In this document: one piece after another, positions 17,570 to 25,912 of the stretch
Layout: the number at the start of each line of letters is the position of its first letter
How positions within the stretch are numbered: position 1 is the stretch's first letter
Notes under the pieces: model-generated
Databases searched by the model: none
What the model was told of the DNA's origin: nothing
The model's input: the letters and a program-made list of their open reading frames with translations, nothing else
Assembly (NCBI GenBank): GCA_903858935.1
Contig: CAIOKO010000089.1
Location: 1 to 35,421, forward strand
Reading direction: 5' to 3'
DNA length: 35,421 nucleotides
Source of the DNA: an uncultured Schlesneria sp.
GTDB taxonomy: Bacteria > Planctomycetota > Planctomycetia > Planctomycetales > Planctomycetaceae
Program-made: the position numbers and the translations under genes

Positions 17570-18688
17570 TCAGTGAGGTCGTATCAGCGGACCACTTAAA
17601 TAGATATCGCCATCGAGCACCTGCAAGGCAGGTTGCTGAATTGATGGACAATCTGTGACCATCTCAAGACCATGCCCGGCTAACGGTGAAGGTGCGTCGG
17701 AACCGCCAACAAGCTTAAGGGCGATGAACGCATGAACCTCGTCGATCAAACCTTTGTCGAAGAAGGCTCCAAGCATTTGCCCCCCTCCTTCAACTAACAC
17801 ATTTGTAAAACGTCGACGCCCCAATTCCAACGAGACATTGTTAAGATCAGGTTTTCCGTTGGAATCAGAATCAATTGCGATTACTTCGACACCAGCGTCA
17901 CGAAGACACGCGCATCGGTCGGAAGGAGCGGCTGTTGTCGTCAAAACGAGAACCGGAGCCTCCGAAGCTGTCTGGACGAGTTGCGACTCCACGGGAAGCC
18001 TTGCAACGGAATCAACCACGATACGGGTCGCGATTCGAGGTCCCTTCGGACGCGCAGTCAATGCAGGATCGTCAGCGATTGCTGTACCAATACCAACAAG
18101 TATGCCATCCATCCGGCCTCTCAATTGATGTACAACAGCACGAGACGCTTCGTTTGTTATCCATTTCGAATGGCCAGAGCGAGTTGCAATTTTGCCGTCC
18201 AGTGTCATTGCCCATTTTCCGTGAAACCACGGCCGGTGCTGCGTGACGAGATTAACAAACGGAGCAGCCAGTCTTTGGGCGTCATGCTCCAGCAGACCAA
18301 TTTCAACGGCAATTCCAGCGTTTCGAAGTTCTTCAATCCCGCCGCCATCCACGCGTGGATTCGGGTCGCGCATGCCTATCACGGCCCGACGAATCCCCGC
18401 AGCAATGACCGCCCGCGAACAGGGAGGCGTTTTACCGAAGTGACAGCAGGGCTCCAAAGTGACGTACAACGTCGCTCCATTCGCCTTTACACCCGCTTGG
18501 GCCAGTGCATGAACCTCAGCGTGTGGGCCACCATAATTCTGATGCCAACCTTCCCCCACGATCGTGCCTGATGAATCGACAACAATCGCTCCGACAACCG
18601 GATTCGGTTCGACAAACCCGAGTCCGCGGCGAGCCAATTCAATGGCTCGCCGCATCATCAATTCGTCAAAAAGATTTGCTTTCGTCAT
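17570..18688 (-). CDS. ribD: Bifunctional riboflavin deaminase/reductase RibD
   Basis: A 372-residue protein of normal RibD length catalysing two consecutive riboflavin steps in the cytoplasm: deamination of the diaminohydroxyphosphoribosylaminopyrimidine, then NADPH-dependent reduction of the sugar. The N-terminal deaminase domain shows the zinc site HAEVHAL (His56, Glu58) and EPCCHFGKTPPC (Cys81, Cys90). The C-terminal reductase domain begins near 150 with KWAMTLDGKIATRSGHSKWI and contains GILVGIGTAIADDPALTAR and the nucleotide-binding VEGGGQMLGAFF. The start ATG comes 3 nt after the stop of the SEC-C/TPR gene, so translation is probably coupled to it. No other riboflavin gene and no FMN riboswitch is visible nearby. 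Confidence 0.95.
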   Translation of the reverse strand: MTKANLFDELMMRRAIELARRGLGFVEPNPVVGAIVVDSSGTIVGEGWHQNYGGPHAEVHALAQAGVKANGATLYVTLEPCCHFGKTPPCSRAVIAAGIRRAVIGMRDPNPRVDGGGIEELRNAGIAVEIGLLEHDAQRLAAPFVNLVTQHRPWFHGKWAMTLDGKIATRSGHSKWITNEASRAVVHQLRGRMDGILVGIGTAIADDPALTARPKGPRIATRIVVDSVARLPVESQLVQTASEAPVLVLTTTAAPSDRCACLRDAGVEVIAIDSDSNGKPDLNNVSLELGRRRFTNVLVEGGGQMLGAFFDKGLIDEVHAFIALKLVGGSDAPSPLAGHGLEMVTDCPSIQQPALQVLDGDIYLSGPLIRPH

Positions 18689-18691
18689 GGG

Positions 18692-20833
18692 CTATTGACC
18701 GGGCAACCAGATCTTACCGGCCGCTGGAACGGATTGAGGTGCTGAGGGATTCCACACGCTGCCAAGCGATGGAATACTGTCCGGAGTGATGATTTCCACC
18801 GACGACCACGGCGAAGGAATGTCGAACGCTTCGAGAGTTTGCTCAATATGCTGCCGAATCTGAGGTACTTTCGGCGCATAGTAAGTGACAAAACGATTCA
18901 GAAGCGGCTTCAACTGAGGATCTGAAGGGTCTTCGAGTCTGGCTCCAAATTCTGCCATATCCCACCCCCAGGCATTCTGAAAGGGTGTCTTTCCTTCAGG
19001 AACCGGCAGGTTTCGGCCTCGATTGATCCATTCAAACATTTCGTTGCGTTGTCCGTTTGCTGATGCAATTCCCGCAAGCGTCCGCACAACGCGTACACGA
19101 TCAATCTGGTCGGCAATCGCTGGTCTCTCGATCGCGACCTTGAGAACTTTGTAAAGGGTCTCATCATGTCGAATTAACATCGACCGGTTCACCACCGTCA
19201 CCAGTTGCTGGTCATTCAACTGTTCGATTGGCAGTCGATTCAACTGCATAATCGAAAGACTGCCCAATCCAGTTTCACTGGAAATTTCCAATGCAGGAAG
19301 GGGCTCGATTCCGAGTCGAGAGAAAAGACCAGTCAACCCAATTCCACGCTCCCGCTGTTGTGCAGACGCGTCCAGAATATGCGCTGCAGCAAGAAGAGGG
19401 ACCCTGAGCGAAGGATCTTTGGCTGCTTGCTCGGGAGTTTTGTCCTGCAACGCTTTTAATGGAGTCTGTGGCCAGGTTTCATTGGCGATCTTTTGCCAAA
19501 ACTGGTTTAAAAGTTCGCGACGACGTACAAAAGGCACCTTGTGTGGCAGATACCAGTTGTTTTCTAAGATCTGGGATTCTTTAGAAATTATGCCGACGAC
19601 TTGTGGCTGAGTTCCGTCCTGGTCCCATGTAATCAGATCGGCACTTGCCGAAGTCAATGTCGACTTCGCGTTCTCGAGATCTGGCCCGCGTCGTCCTGCA
19701 ATCATGATGATCGCAGGATTATTAGCCTTCGGATCGGCATCGTGGACAACAACCTTTCCCAGCATTTTGGGAATATTGTCGAGGGAAAACTGTGCAACGT
19801 CGGTCTGATTGATGTCGACGTCCAGAATGGAGTAAGCCGCTACCGGACGATTGGCCGGTTCACCTTCCTCAGGAACCTTGATTCTTTCGATACGGGGCTG
19901 CCCATCTAACATGGTGAGCAGGCGTGATACGGAACTGACTTGGCCACGATACACGCATTCTTCGACGACATCAGTTGTGGTTTTCGCATCGAGGATTTGA
20001 GCGAGTGTTTCGCATTCGACAGCAACGCCGAGATCCGAGTAGTAATGAGCCGCACGGTGCAGTGATTCCGCTGCAACTGTTTCGTCACCATCCCAGGCGC
20101 GGCAAAGCCCGGTCGCGTGCCAGTATTCGGCTTTCTCAGGTGAGTCCTTGGCCAGCGCCGCGAAGACATCTGCAGCAATGCTCCAGCAGCCAACAGCGGC
20201 GTACTTCTGTCCTTTGCGGATCTCTTTTTGAAGGTCATCCACTGCTGAGATACTTGGTAACTGGTGCGAACCACGAATCGGGTAGGCAATTTCGTCGGCG
20301 CCGTCGATCTCCAGTAATTGAACGAACAGATCCTGTCGCCGCTCCTCAGGGGCAAGCCTAAGTGCAAGAGCGAGATGTTCCCGGACCGCCATCATATGTC
20401 CCGCCTGTGCGTGTACCGCAGCAAGCGTTGTCGCCAGATCGCTTACAAGGCCCGGAAGTTTTTTCGCACTTCGCTGAAAGGCGCGATGGATCGCTCGCTT
20501 CGCTTGGACGGGCCCCTCGGAATGCAGCATCGCGACGGCATAAAGGACGATGGAGAGCTCGTTGTCGGGGTGATTCTCCAGTGTCTGTTTCAGGATATCG
20601 CGGGCAGCGGAACTTTCGTTCAAATCCAGCAACAACATGCCGCGCGTGTTTGCAACCCAAACATTGTCTGGACGTTTTGTTTCCAGTAATTCCAACTGCT
20701 GCAATGCAACGCGAGGCTGATTACTGTCCATCAGCCGCTCAATACGTTCCATTTCATCAGCAATGGGGTGACAACAGAACTTAAACTTCTTTCCGCTTCC
20801 ACACGGACACGGACCATAAATATCGGCAGACAT
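18692..20833 (-). CDS. SEC-C motif and TPR-containing protein
   Basis: A cytoplasmic-looking protein of 713 residues. It opens with a SEC-C zinc motif, YGPCPCGSGKKFKFCCH (Cys9, Cys11, Cys20 and Cys21 or His22), the module best known from the C-terminus of SecA. Helical TPR-like repeats follow (NVWVANTRGMLLLDLNESSAA, then AIHRAFQRSAKKLPG and MAVREHLALALRLAP). The C-terminal half (from about 330) is not recognised. ATG 20833 is preceded by GAAGGGG. An upstream extension to 20917 has no such signal and would bury the SEC-C motif. It is 2 bp from ribD on the same strand. A protein-interaction role is inferred; no enzyme motif is seen. Confidence 0.82.
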   Translation of the reverse strand: MSADIYGPCPCGSGKKFKFCCHPIADEMERIERLMDSNQPRVALQQLELLETKRPDNVWVANTRGMLLLDLNESSAARDILKQTLENHPDNELSIVLYAVAMLHSEGPVQAKRAIHRAFQRSAKKLPGLVSDLATTLAAVHAQAGHMMAVREHLALALRLAPEERRQDLFVQLLEIDGADEIAYPIRGSHQLPSISAVDDLQKEIRKGQKYAAVGCWSIAADVFAALAKDSPEKAEYWHATGLCRAWDGDETVAAESLHRAAHYYSDLGVAVECETLAQILDAKTTTDVVEECVYRGQVSSVSRLLTMLDGQPRIERIKVPEEGEPANRPVAAYSILDVDINQTDVAQFSLDNIPKMLGKVVVHDADPKANNPAIIMIAGRRGPDLENAKSTLTSASADLITWDQDGTQPQVVGIISKESQILENNWYLPHKVPFVRRRELLNQFWQKIANETWPQTPLKALQDKTPEQAAKDPSLRVPLLAAAHILDASAQQRERGIGLTGLFSRLGIEPLPALEISSETGLGSLSIMQLNRLPIEQLNDQQLVTVVNRSMLIRHDETLYKVLKVAIERPAIADQIDRVRVVRTLAGIASANGQRNEMFEWINRGRNLPVPEGKTPFQNAWGWDMAEFGARLEDPSDPQLKPLLNRFVTYYAPKVPQIRQHIEQTLEAFDIPSPWSSVEIITPDSIPSLGSVWNPSAPQSVPAAGKIWLPGQ

Positions 20834-21162
20834 GAAGTATGCCCCTTCAACAAATGAGCAATGGATTATTACAAAGACGCCATCCTGCACGAGGGTGGGT
20901 CTTTCCTTGACTTTCAAAACGTTTTTCCGGCACTAAAGTGAGCGCCGATTGAATGATAAATTTCGTCAACGTGCGGTTTTCTCCGCACCGTCGAAGCGGG
21001 CAAGTTTAGCAAAACGTGCCTCGTTTAACAGGGGTGACGACCCTACATTAGTGACGGGAACAGAAGAACCATGAAACTCGGTTGAATCGTGAATCGCTCA
21101 ATTTTTGCCGATTGTGATCGACGGATTGATCCAACTTGAGCGTCTTGACACAGTCCGAGGGT
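20834..21162. other. Intergenic, no gene seen
   Basis: This is the promoter region of the SEC-C/ribD unit and the downstream flank of a putative lipoprotein gene. No hairpin terminator or clear promoter was recognised. Confidence 0.5.
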
Positions 21163-22005
21163 TCACCGCATCTGGGGAATTGTCGCTTCCGTCCAATTCG
21201 ACGAATGCAGAACGGTATGGCCAGGCTTCGACGATGGCTCGTTTGTGTCGTCGCGGGCCCAGTCGTCGTCAGACTCGTCACGATTTTGCAAGCCGTCACC
21301 TACGGGTGGTAGAAATTCATCTGAATCCTCGACGGTCTGGATCGGTCGTGGACGCTGCCGTTTGACCTGAACCCGAGTGTTTCCCGAAGGAAGCACGACC
21401 TTCACAACCTGATTTGTATCATATCTTCGATCGTCCAGCGTCTGAAACTTCAGATGGACGACGAGGTCAGTGTGCACGGGTGTCTCTTCAAAGGGCAACG
21501 TGAACTGGAATCCGGAACTTGTAATTCCTCGGGTCCAGTGACTGCGGCACTCATCCGCCGAAAACGTCCATCGACCGAGTTCGCGGTCCGATTCCGGAAG
21601 TAGCGGATCGAGCAGTCGGATTTCCAACTCGCCTGGAACTTTCACTGGCTGGTTTTCCGAATCGACCGGCACGAACTGAACGACGACCGCATCATCTCCG
21701 GGCTTGTCATCTTTATTGAGCCCACCACTCGCCAGCGAATGAATGTGTATTTTGTGGATTTTGCTTTGAGGAAGATTCACTGGAGCATTTTCGTGGCCGG
21801 CTTGGGCCAGTTCCGACTTCAATCGTTCTGCCTCATCCTTTGTCCGCTTCAGTTCCGAGCGAGTCTTCGTGATTTCACGCTGAGATTCGGATAACTGAGT
21901 TGACTGTTCGCGAATGCGAGCTTGTAACAGGTCCGTGTTCATGCGACCTGCGCAGCCGCAATTCAAAAACACAGCCAACATCAATGTCAGCACTTTGGAT
22001 TTCAT
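21163..22005 (-). CDS. Putative lipoprotein with coiled coil
   Basis: An unrecognised 280-residue exported protein. The start MKSKVLTLMLAVFLNCGCAGRMN looks like a lipoprotein signal with Cys around positions 17-19, although the lipobox is not canonical. A heptad-like coiled coil follows (about 30-70: REQSTQLSESQREITKTRSE and similar). The C-terminal half reads as a beta-rich domain (VVVQFVPVDSENQPVKVPGE, LVVHLKFQTLDD), with an acidic, low-complexity tail. The start was chosen for the Lys-containing n-region; an ATG four codons upstream (22017) is possible and neither has a good ribosome-binding site. The nearest upstream gene on the strand is another putative lipoprotein, so they may share an envelope role. 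Confidence 0.7.
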   Translation of the reverse strand: MKSKVLTLMLAVFLNCGCAGRMNTDLLQARIREQSTQLSESQREITKTRSELKRTKDEAERLKSELAQAGHENAPVNLPQSKIHKIHIHSLASGGLNKDDKPGDDAVVVQFVPVDSENQPVKVPGELEIRLLDPLLPESDRELGRWTFSADECRSHWTRGITSSGFQFTLPFEETPVHTDLVVHLKFQTLDDRRYDTNQVVKVVLPSGNTRVQVKRQRPRPIQTVEDSDEFLPPVGDGLQNRDESDDDWARDDTNEPSSKPGHTVLHSSNWTEATIPQMR

Positions 22006-22149
22006 TTCGCCATCCATGGCAAATTTTTACAGCGATCAACCTCAACCGCGGTTGTTTCAAACACTAACGGCAATCGGGAAATCCCACAACGTCAGCTTTC
22101 TGTTGCAAATTCAGGAGAATGACAAAGTGCTGGTTGATTGATTTGGTTC

Positions 22150-22713
22150 CTATTCCACGAATCGACGATTAATAGTTCGTAGTATCGCTTGCTCAAGGGC
22201 GGGATCGCGGCCCTGGTTGATCCAACCTGAAGGCGTCGCCTGCCCTACGACGGGATTAAGATCGCGTTGAAGCGCACTATTATCGAGAAACGTCGCGCCG
22301 CCAGCAAAATTCGCTGCGCGCGGGACGTCTTCGAGTTCTTTGATTGCTTCAACTCCAACCAGATAACCCCCTGGTGCTGGCGTAAAGCGGACGTAGGCCT
22401 TTCTGCGGATCGATTGAAATGAACTTTGCCAACGATTTACGGCACCGACCGAATCAGGATGCCACGGTTCAAGTACTCCCGCACCCGTCTTATATCGAGT
22501 CTCGATGACACCCCCCAGCTTATTCTCTCGCTCGATCTCAAACAGATAATCGTGAACCACATCGACTGTTCGTTCCCATGCTTCCTCAGGGTTGTTGGCC
22601 CGAACGAAGACGGGGTTCGCAACCGGCGGGCCGTTCATATCCAGAGACACACAACCGGAAGTGGCTGTGGCCAGCAATGCGAACAAACAGGAAATAATGA
22701 GTCGTGATGACAT
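22150..22713 (-). CDS. Putative lipoprotein of unknown function
   Basis: A 187-residue protein with a textbook lipoprotein signal (LFALLATATSGC, lipidated Cys21). The mature part includes NPEEAWERTVDVVHDYLFEI, GVIETRYKTGAG and RKAYVRFTPAPGGYLVGVEAIKELED, predicting an alpha/beta domain. I do not recognise a named family. It lies 144 bp upstream of the coiled-coil lipoprotein gene on the same strand, so co-expression is plausible though no shared signal was seen. Confidence 0.75.
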   Translation of the reverse strand: MSSRLIISCLFALLATATSGCVSLDMNGPPVANPVFVRANNPEEAWERTVDVVHDYLFEIERENKLGGVIETRYKTGAGVLEPWHPDSVGAVNRWQSSFQSIRRKAYVRFTPAPGGYLVGVEAIKELEDVPRAANFAGGATFLDNSALQRDLNPVVGQATPSGWINQGRDPALEQAILRTINRRFVE

Positions 22714-22849
22714 TCGGACACGATCGCGCAGAATGTTTTTGACGAAGGGATTCAGGCAGCTGCCGTAATGTGACAGAGATTTGCTATTCGCTCAAGATCG
22801 ATTTCAGCAAGGTTTGCCGAATCTTGTTGAATGAAACATAGAAAACGAC

Positions 22850-22889
22850 GAACAGCCTCCAGGGGAGAGATCTTCCCTGGAGGCTGTTC
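22850..22889 (-). terminator. Strong hairpin terminator after the regulator/lysine-rich unit
   Basis: A perfect 15-bp stem: GAACAGCCTCCAGGG (22850-22864) with CCCTGGAGGCTGTTC (22875-22889), loop of 10 nt. On the minus strand the stem is followed by GTCGTTTTC, a short U-rich tail. It lies 222 bp past the lysine-rich gene's stop and upstream of the 22713 gene. Confidence 0.75.
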
Positions 22890-23111
22890 TATGTAAACGG
22901 CTCGGCTAAGCACCGTCCGTGGTAGGGTCAATTCGGTTTAAGTCCAGCAATTACCCGGGCAGCTTGAGAACTCGACTTTGTGAAGTAAATCAATCTGCAA
23001 AAGAGCTATCGGCGACCGGGCGATGGAGCATTAAACAGACACCCCGTCAAACCTTACGACTACGGATGACCGCATGCATATCAGGAATCATCAGTAAAGT
23101 TTAACTCGGAC

Positions 23112-23354
23112 TTACCTTTTGACTCGTTTGGAACTCAATTTCTTTACCGCAGCTTTTTTGGTCGTTACAGCGAGTTCCAGGGATTTTGCAGCAGATTTCT
23201 TCTTTGCAACCTTCTTTACCAGCTTGGCGGCGGTCCCTTTTTTTGCTTTGACTTCTTTCGCTTCGCTCTTTTTTGAGGAGGACTCAGAAAAAATCCGATC
23301 CCAACTCGACGAAAACTTGACCGTTGACCCCGTATGGACCGTATATCCCGTCAT
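23112..23354 (-). CDS. Small lysine-rich protein with conserved-looking N-terminus
   Basis: An 80-residue basic protein with 20 Lys and 3 Arg. The first 23 residues (MTGYTVHTGSTVKFSSSWD) are not basic and look like a folded or binding segment. The rest is a Lys/Ala/Ser/Val tail (KKVAKKKSAAKS, TTKKAAVKKLSSKRVKR) like the tails of histone-H1-type bacterial nucleoid proteins. GAAGGG lies about 11 nt before the ATG. The gene starts 18 bp after the stop of the sigma-54-activator-like regulator on the same strand, so the two are almost certainly one transcript. A nucleic-acid-binding role is inferred from composition only. I have the impression that small planctomycete proteins with this N-terminus recur, but I cannot confirm it here. 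Confidence 0.75.
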   Translation of the reverse strand: MTGYTVHTGSTVKFSSSWDRIFSESSSKKSEAKEVKAKKGTAAKLVKKVAKKKSAAKSLELAVTTKKAAVKKLSSKRVKR

Positions 23355-23372
23355 GAGACCGAACCCTTCTTT

Positions 23373-24836
23373 TCAGCGTTGCAAACCGTATTTTCTCATC
23401 TTGTTATACAGGGTGACGCGGCTGATGCCGAGTTCCTGAGCGGTTTTTGTACGACGAAAACTATTCTTAAACAATGACTGTTCGATGATCTCTTTTTCGC
23501 TTAAAGCAATTCGACTTTCCAGTGATAGTACGTCTTGTGTTCCATCGTGTTTTGCTGACGTCTGTGTTTTCGACAAGATTACGGTCGGATCATTTGTCGG
23601 CCCGGCGTTACCTGACAAGATATGCTGTGGCAAGTCTCGCTTCAAAAGACGTCCGTTACGACAAAAAATCACAGCTCGTTGAATAACGTGTTCGAGTTCC
23701 CGAACGTTTCCAGGCCACGGGTAATTCAGCAGTGTGTCGTAGGTCTCCGGATCAACTTCATCAATTCGTACCCCATGCTTGATTGAATATTGGCGCACAA
23801 ACTTTCTCGCCAACGGAATCACGTCTATTTTTCTGTGACGTAGCGGTGGAATCACAAATTTCATCATGTTCAGTCGATAATAAAGATCGGATCGAAAACG
23901 GTGCTGTTCGACAAGCGGCTGTAATTCAAGATTGCTGGCAACGATCAGCCTTGCCTGGCAAACCTGGGTGTGGTTGGAGCCAACTGGTTCAAATTCGCCG
24001 GTTTCAATCACTCGCAAAAGTTTAACCTGCTGGTCAAGTCCGAGTGCATCGATTTCGTCGAGTAACAATGAGCCTCGACGCGCTGAAATAAACTTCCCCT
24101 CTTTGTCCTGGTGAGCGCTTGTGAACGAGCCTTTACTGTGGCCGAAAAGTTCGCTCTCGATCAAATCATTCGGTAGCGCGCCACATGCGACAGGAACGAA
24201 CGGCTCGTAACGGCGCGGCGATACTTCGTGAATCAGACGACTCAGGTATGTCTTTCCCGCGCCGGTTTCGCCGATCAGCAGAATTGTCACATTATGCGAT
24301 GCCGCAACTTCCAAATCCGAAAGCATTTGTTTCAGGTAAGGCGAATTCGTTTCATAACGCCGACTGATCCCCATTAAGACACCGAGTGGCGGTTCGCCAT
24401 CGGCGGGGACGTTCCCGCCGATCCCTGCCTCAAGTTTTTCCAGCTCACGCTCGTTAACATTGTTCTCCTCAGAAAAGAGGGAACCAAATGCTTTGAGAAG
24501 CGCGGCACGGTCCAGATGCCCGCGTAAATGAGTGATTTCCGCGACTGCTGCACAGCGTTCAAGTGTTTCCGGGCAAACTTCCGATGTGACCATCGCCAGT
24601 CGAGCTCCCGGATGATTGCGCTGCATGACCTCAAGAACCTTAGCTTCCTGATGTCCGCCGCTTGAAGCACACCGAAAATCGGCGACCAGCGCATCAACTC
24701 CAACTTGATCTGCAAGTTCGATCATTTGTTCCAGCGAGTCGCAGGATCGAATCTCTGCCCGCCCCTGAAACAGTCCGGGAAGCTCCGATGCCATCCGCTG
24801 GTCGCTGCTAAGTACGACGATCACTGGCTTTGACAT
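23373..24836 (-). CDS. Sigma-54-activator-like regulator with degenerate receiver and GAFTGA
   Basis: A 487-residue AAA+ transcription regulator from ATG 24836, which has GAAAGG 5 nt upstream (residue numbers below count from an ATG six codons earlier). Residues 8-125 resemble a response-regulator receiver, but the phosphorylation site is atypical (DALVADFR) and the usual KP motif is replaced by RGH. The AAA+ domain has Walker A GETGAGKT at 195-202, Walker B LLLDEID at 263-269 and FRSDLYYRLN for the arginine-finger region. The sigma-54 contact loop, normally GAFTGA, reads GSFTSA at 242-247. The C-terminus is a Fis-type helix-turn-helix (KTAQELGISRVTLYNKMRKYG). It may act independently of sigma-54. 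It is co-transcribed with the lysine-rich gene. Confidence 0.88.
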   Translation of the reverse strand: MSKPVIVVLSSDQRMASELPGLFQGRAEIRSCDSLEQMIELADQVGVDALVADFRCASSGGHQEAKVLEVMQRNHPGARLAMVTSEVCPETLERCAAVAEITHLRGHLDRAALLKAFGSLFSEENNVNERELEKLEAGIGGNVPADGEPPLGVLMGISRRYETNSPYLKQMLSDLEVAASHNVTILLIGETGAGKTYLSRLIHEVSPRRYEPFVPVACGALPNDLIESELFGHSKGSFTSAHQDKEGKFISARRGSLLLDEIDALGLDQQVKLLRVIETGEFEPVGSNHTQVCQARLIVASNLELQPLVEQHRFRSDLYYRLNMMKFVIPPLRHRKIDVIPLARKFVRQYSIKHGVRIDEVDPETYDTLLNYPWPGNVRELEHVIQRAVIFCRNGRLLKRDLPQHILSGNAGPTNDPTVILSKTQTSAKHDGTQDVLSLESRIALSEKEIIEQSLFKNSFRRTKTAQELGISRVTLYNKMRKYGLQR

Positions 24837-25181
24837 AATGCCTTTCCGGAACATTCGAATGATTAATCACTGGGTACGGAGGTCTGCTGTTTTCGATGCT
24901 GATGCCATCGATGAAACCGAATTACAAAACCCTGCGTTCCGGTTCATGAAAAAACGTCACGCCTCAACTTAGTACTCAGTGATCAAGTTCCGTGCCATAA
25001 AATCGACGTTTTCATCAACGAGAACGGGTAAACCACATAAAGTCGTGGAGTAAAGAATGTTTGACAACTCGTTCAAGAATTGAAAACCATGTCCAGCGGG
25101 GTATTTCAGAAACACCGGGGACGGGCTTGTTGACATTTCGCAACGTCGATTTTCACCAGGAAAACGCCAAACTTTAAAACG
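24837..25181. other. Intergenic, no gene seen
   Basis: This gap lies between the regulator and the terminator of the small secreted peptide gene, and must contain the regulator promoter. Two short palindromes near the regulator start (TTCCGGAA at 24844-24851 and TGATTAATCA at 24860-24869) are the only structure noticed. Confidence 0.5.
24860..24869. promoter_or_regulatory. Candidate operator palindrome upstream of the regulator
   Basis: TGATTAATCA, a perfect 10-bp palindrome 24 bp before the regulator start, with TTCCGGAA beside it. It might be an autoregulatory site for the Fis-type helix-turn-helix, but such short palindromes arise by chance. Confidence 0.2.
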
Positions 25182-25216
25182 AACAATGCCGCGTGGAAGG
25201 ACCACGCGGCATTGTT
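25182..25216 (-). terminator. Strong hairpin terminator of the small secreted peptide gene
   Basis: A perfect 15-bp stem: AACAATGCCGCGTGG (25182-25196) with CCACGCGGCATTGTT (25202-25216), loop AAGGA. On the minus strand it is followed by CGTTTTAAAG. It lies 179 bp past the stop of the 60-residue gene. Confidence 0.75.
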
Positions 25217-25395
25217 AACGAATTGCAAACCTGCTGGACTCAGGCTTAGCGAAAATCACTGTTCTCGGTCAACGCCGGAATCAGTCGTCAGAAACCCTCA
25301 AAAACCATGTGAAGCGTCCCGCAGCTGCGACGAGGGCTTCGTAGCTGGGTTTCCCTACACTTTGTCCAGAACCGTTAACCCAACTTCGTTTTGAA

Positions 25396-25578
25396 TCAGC
25401 GGCCAAAGACCATTTGACGCAAATACGCATTCTTCCGACGTTCCAAGTCCATCAATCGACTAAAGGGCGTTTGCACGCTCGACGAGGCTTGTGGACGAAC
25501 ACGTCGACCAGCCGCTTGTGTTTCGACACTTGTAAGTGTTACTGCTGCAACGGCTGCCAGAATCAGCAGTTTTCTCAT
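25396..25578 (-). CDS. Small secreted peptide
   Basis: A 60-residue protein: signal peptide MRKLLILAAVAAVTLTSVETQA, then a mature basic part of about 38 residues (AGRRVRPQASSSV, then SRLMDLERRKNAYLRQMVFGR). ATG 25578 is preceded by AAAGGA at good spacing; the longer in-frame extension to 25665 is not needed. It is transcribed alone and has its own 15-bp-stem terminator, which argues for a real, well-expressed transcript. The mature segment is predicted to be an amphipathic helix ending in FGR. I do not recognise a named family; function is unknown. Confidence 0.72.
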   Translation of the reverse strand: MRKLLILAAVAAVTLTSVETQAAGRRVRPQASSSVQTPFSRLMDLERRKNAYLRQMVFGR

Positions 25579-25912
25579 AGATTTCCTTTCTTTGGACGAA
25601 ATCGAGCCGTGAAGAAATACGAAATGATGAATCGTCATCGGTGTGACGCGAGTGCCTTTTGGCAAGGTTGACGGTTCTCATTTCCGCACTGAAGTTTTCG
25701 ACATCCGGCCTTCAGCCAGTTCGATCGTTATTGACGATATCAGCCGTTCTTACCGAAGTCATTTACGCCAAAGCCTTACAGAAGGGTCGGGGTGACTGGT
25801 ACGATGGGTGAAACTTTGGCGGTCAATCGCGACCGAACATTTGAAATCCAAAATGACGAATAAAGCGTTTCCACCGCGAACTCTCAATAGAAATCCAAAT
25901 TGAAAGATTGAA
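25579..25912. other. Intergenic, no gene seen
   Basis: The divergent region between the small secreted peptide gene and the nucleosidase-like gene, which should hold both promoters. No convincing hexamer pair, riboswitch or repeat was recognised. Confidence 0.5.

Noticed and set aside
24969-25205. 78-residue minus-strand frame
   Set aside because: Its first codons lie inside the 15-bp terminator stem, it has no ribosome-binding site, and its composition is not protein-like.
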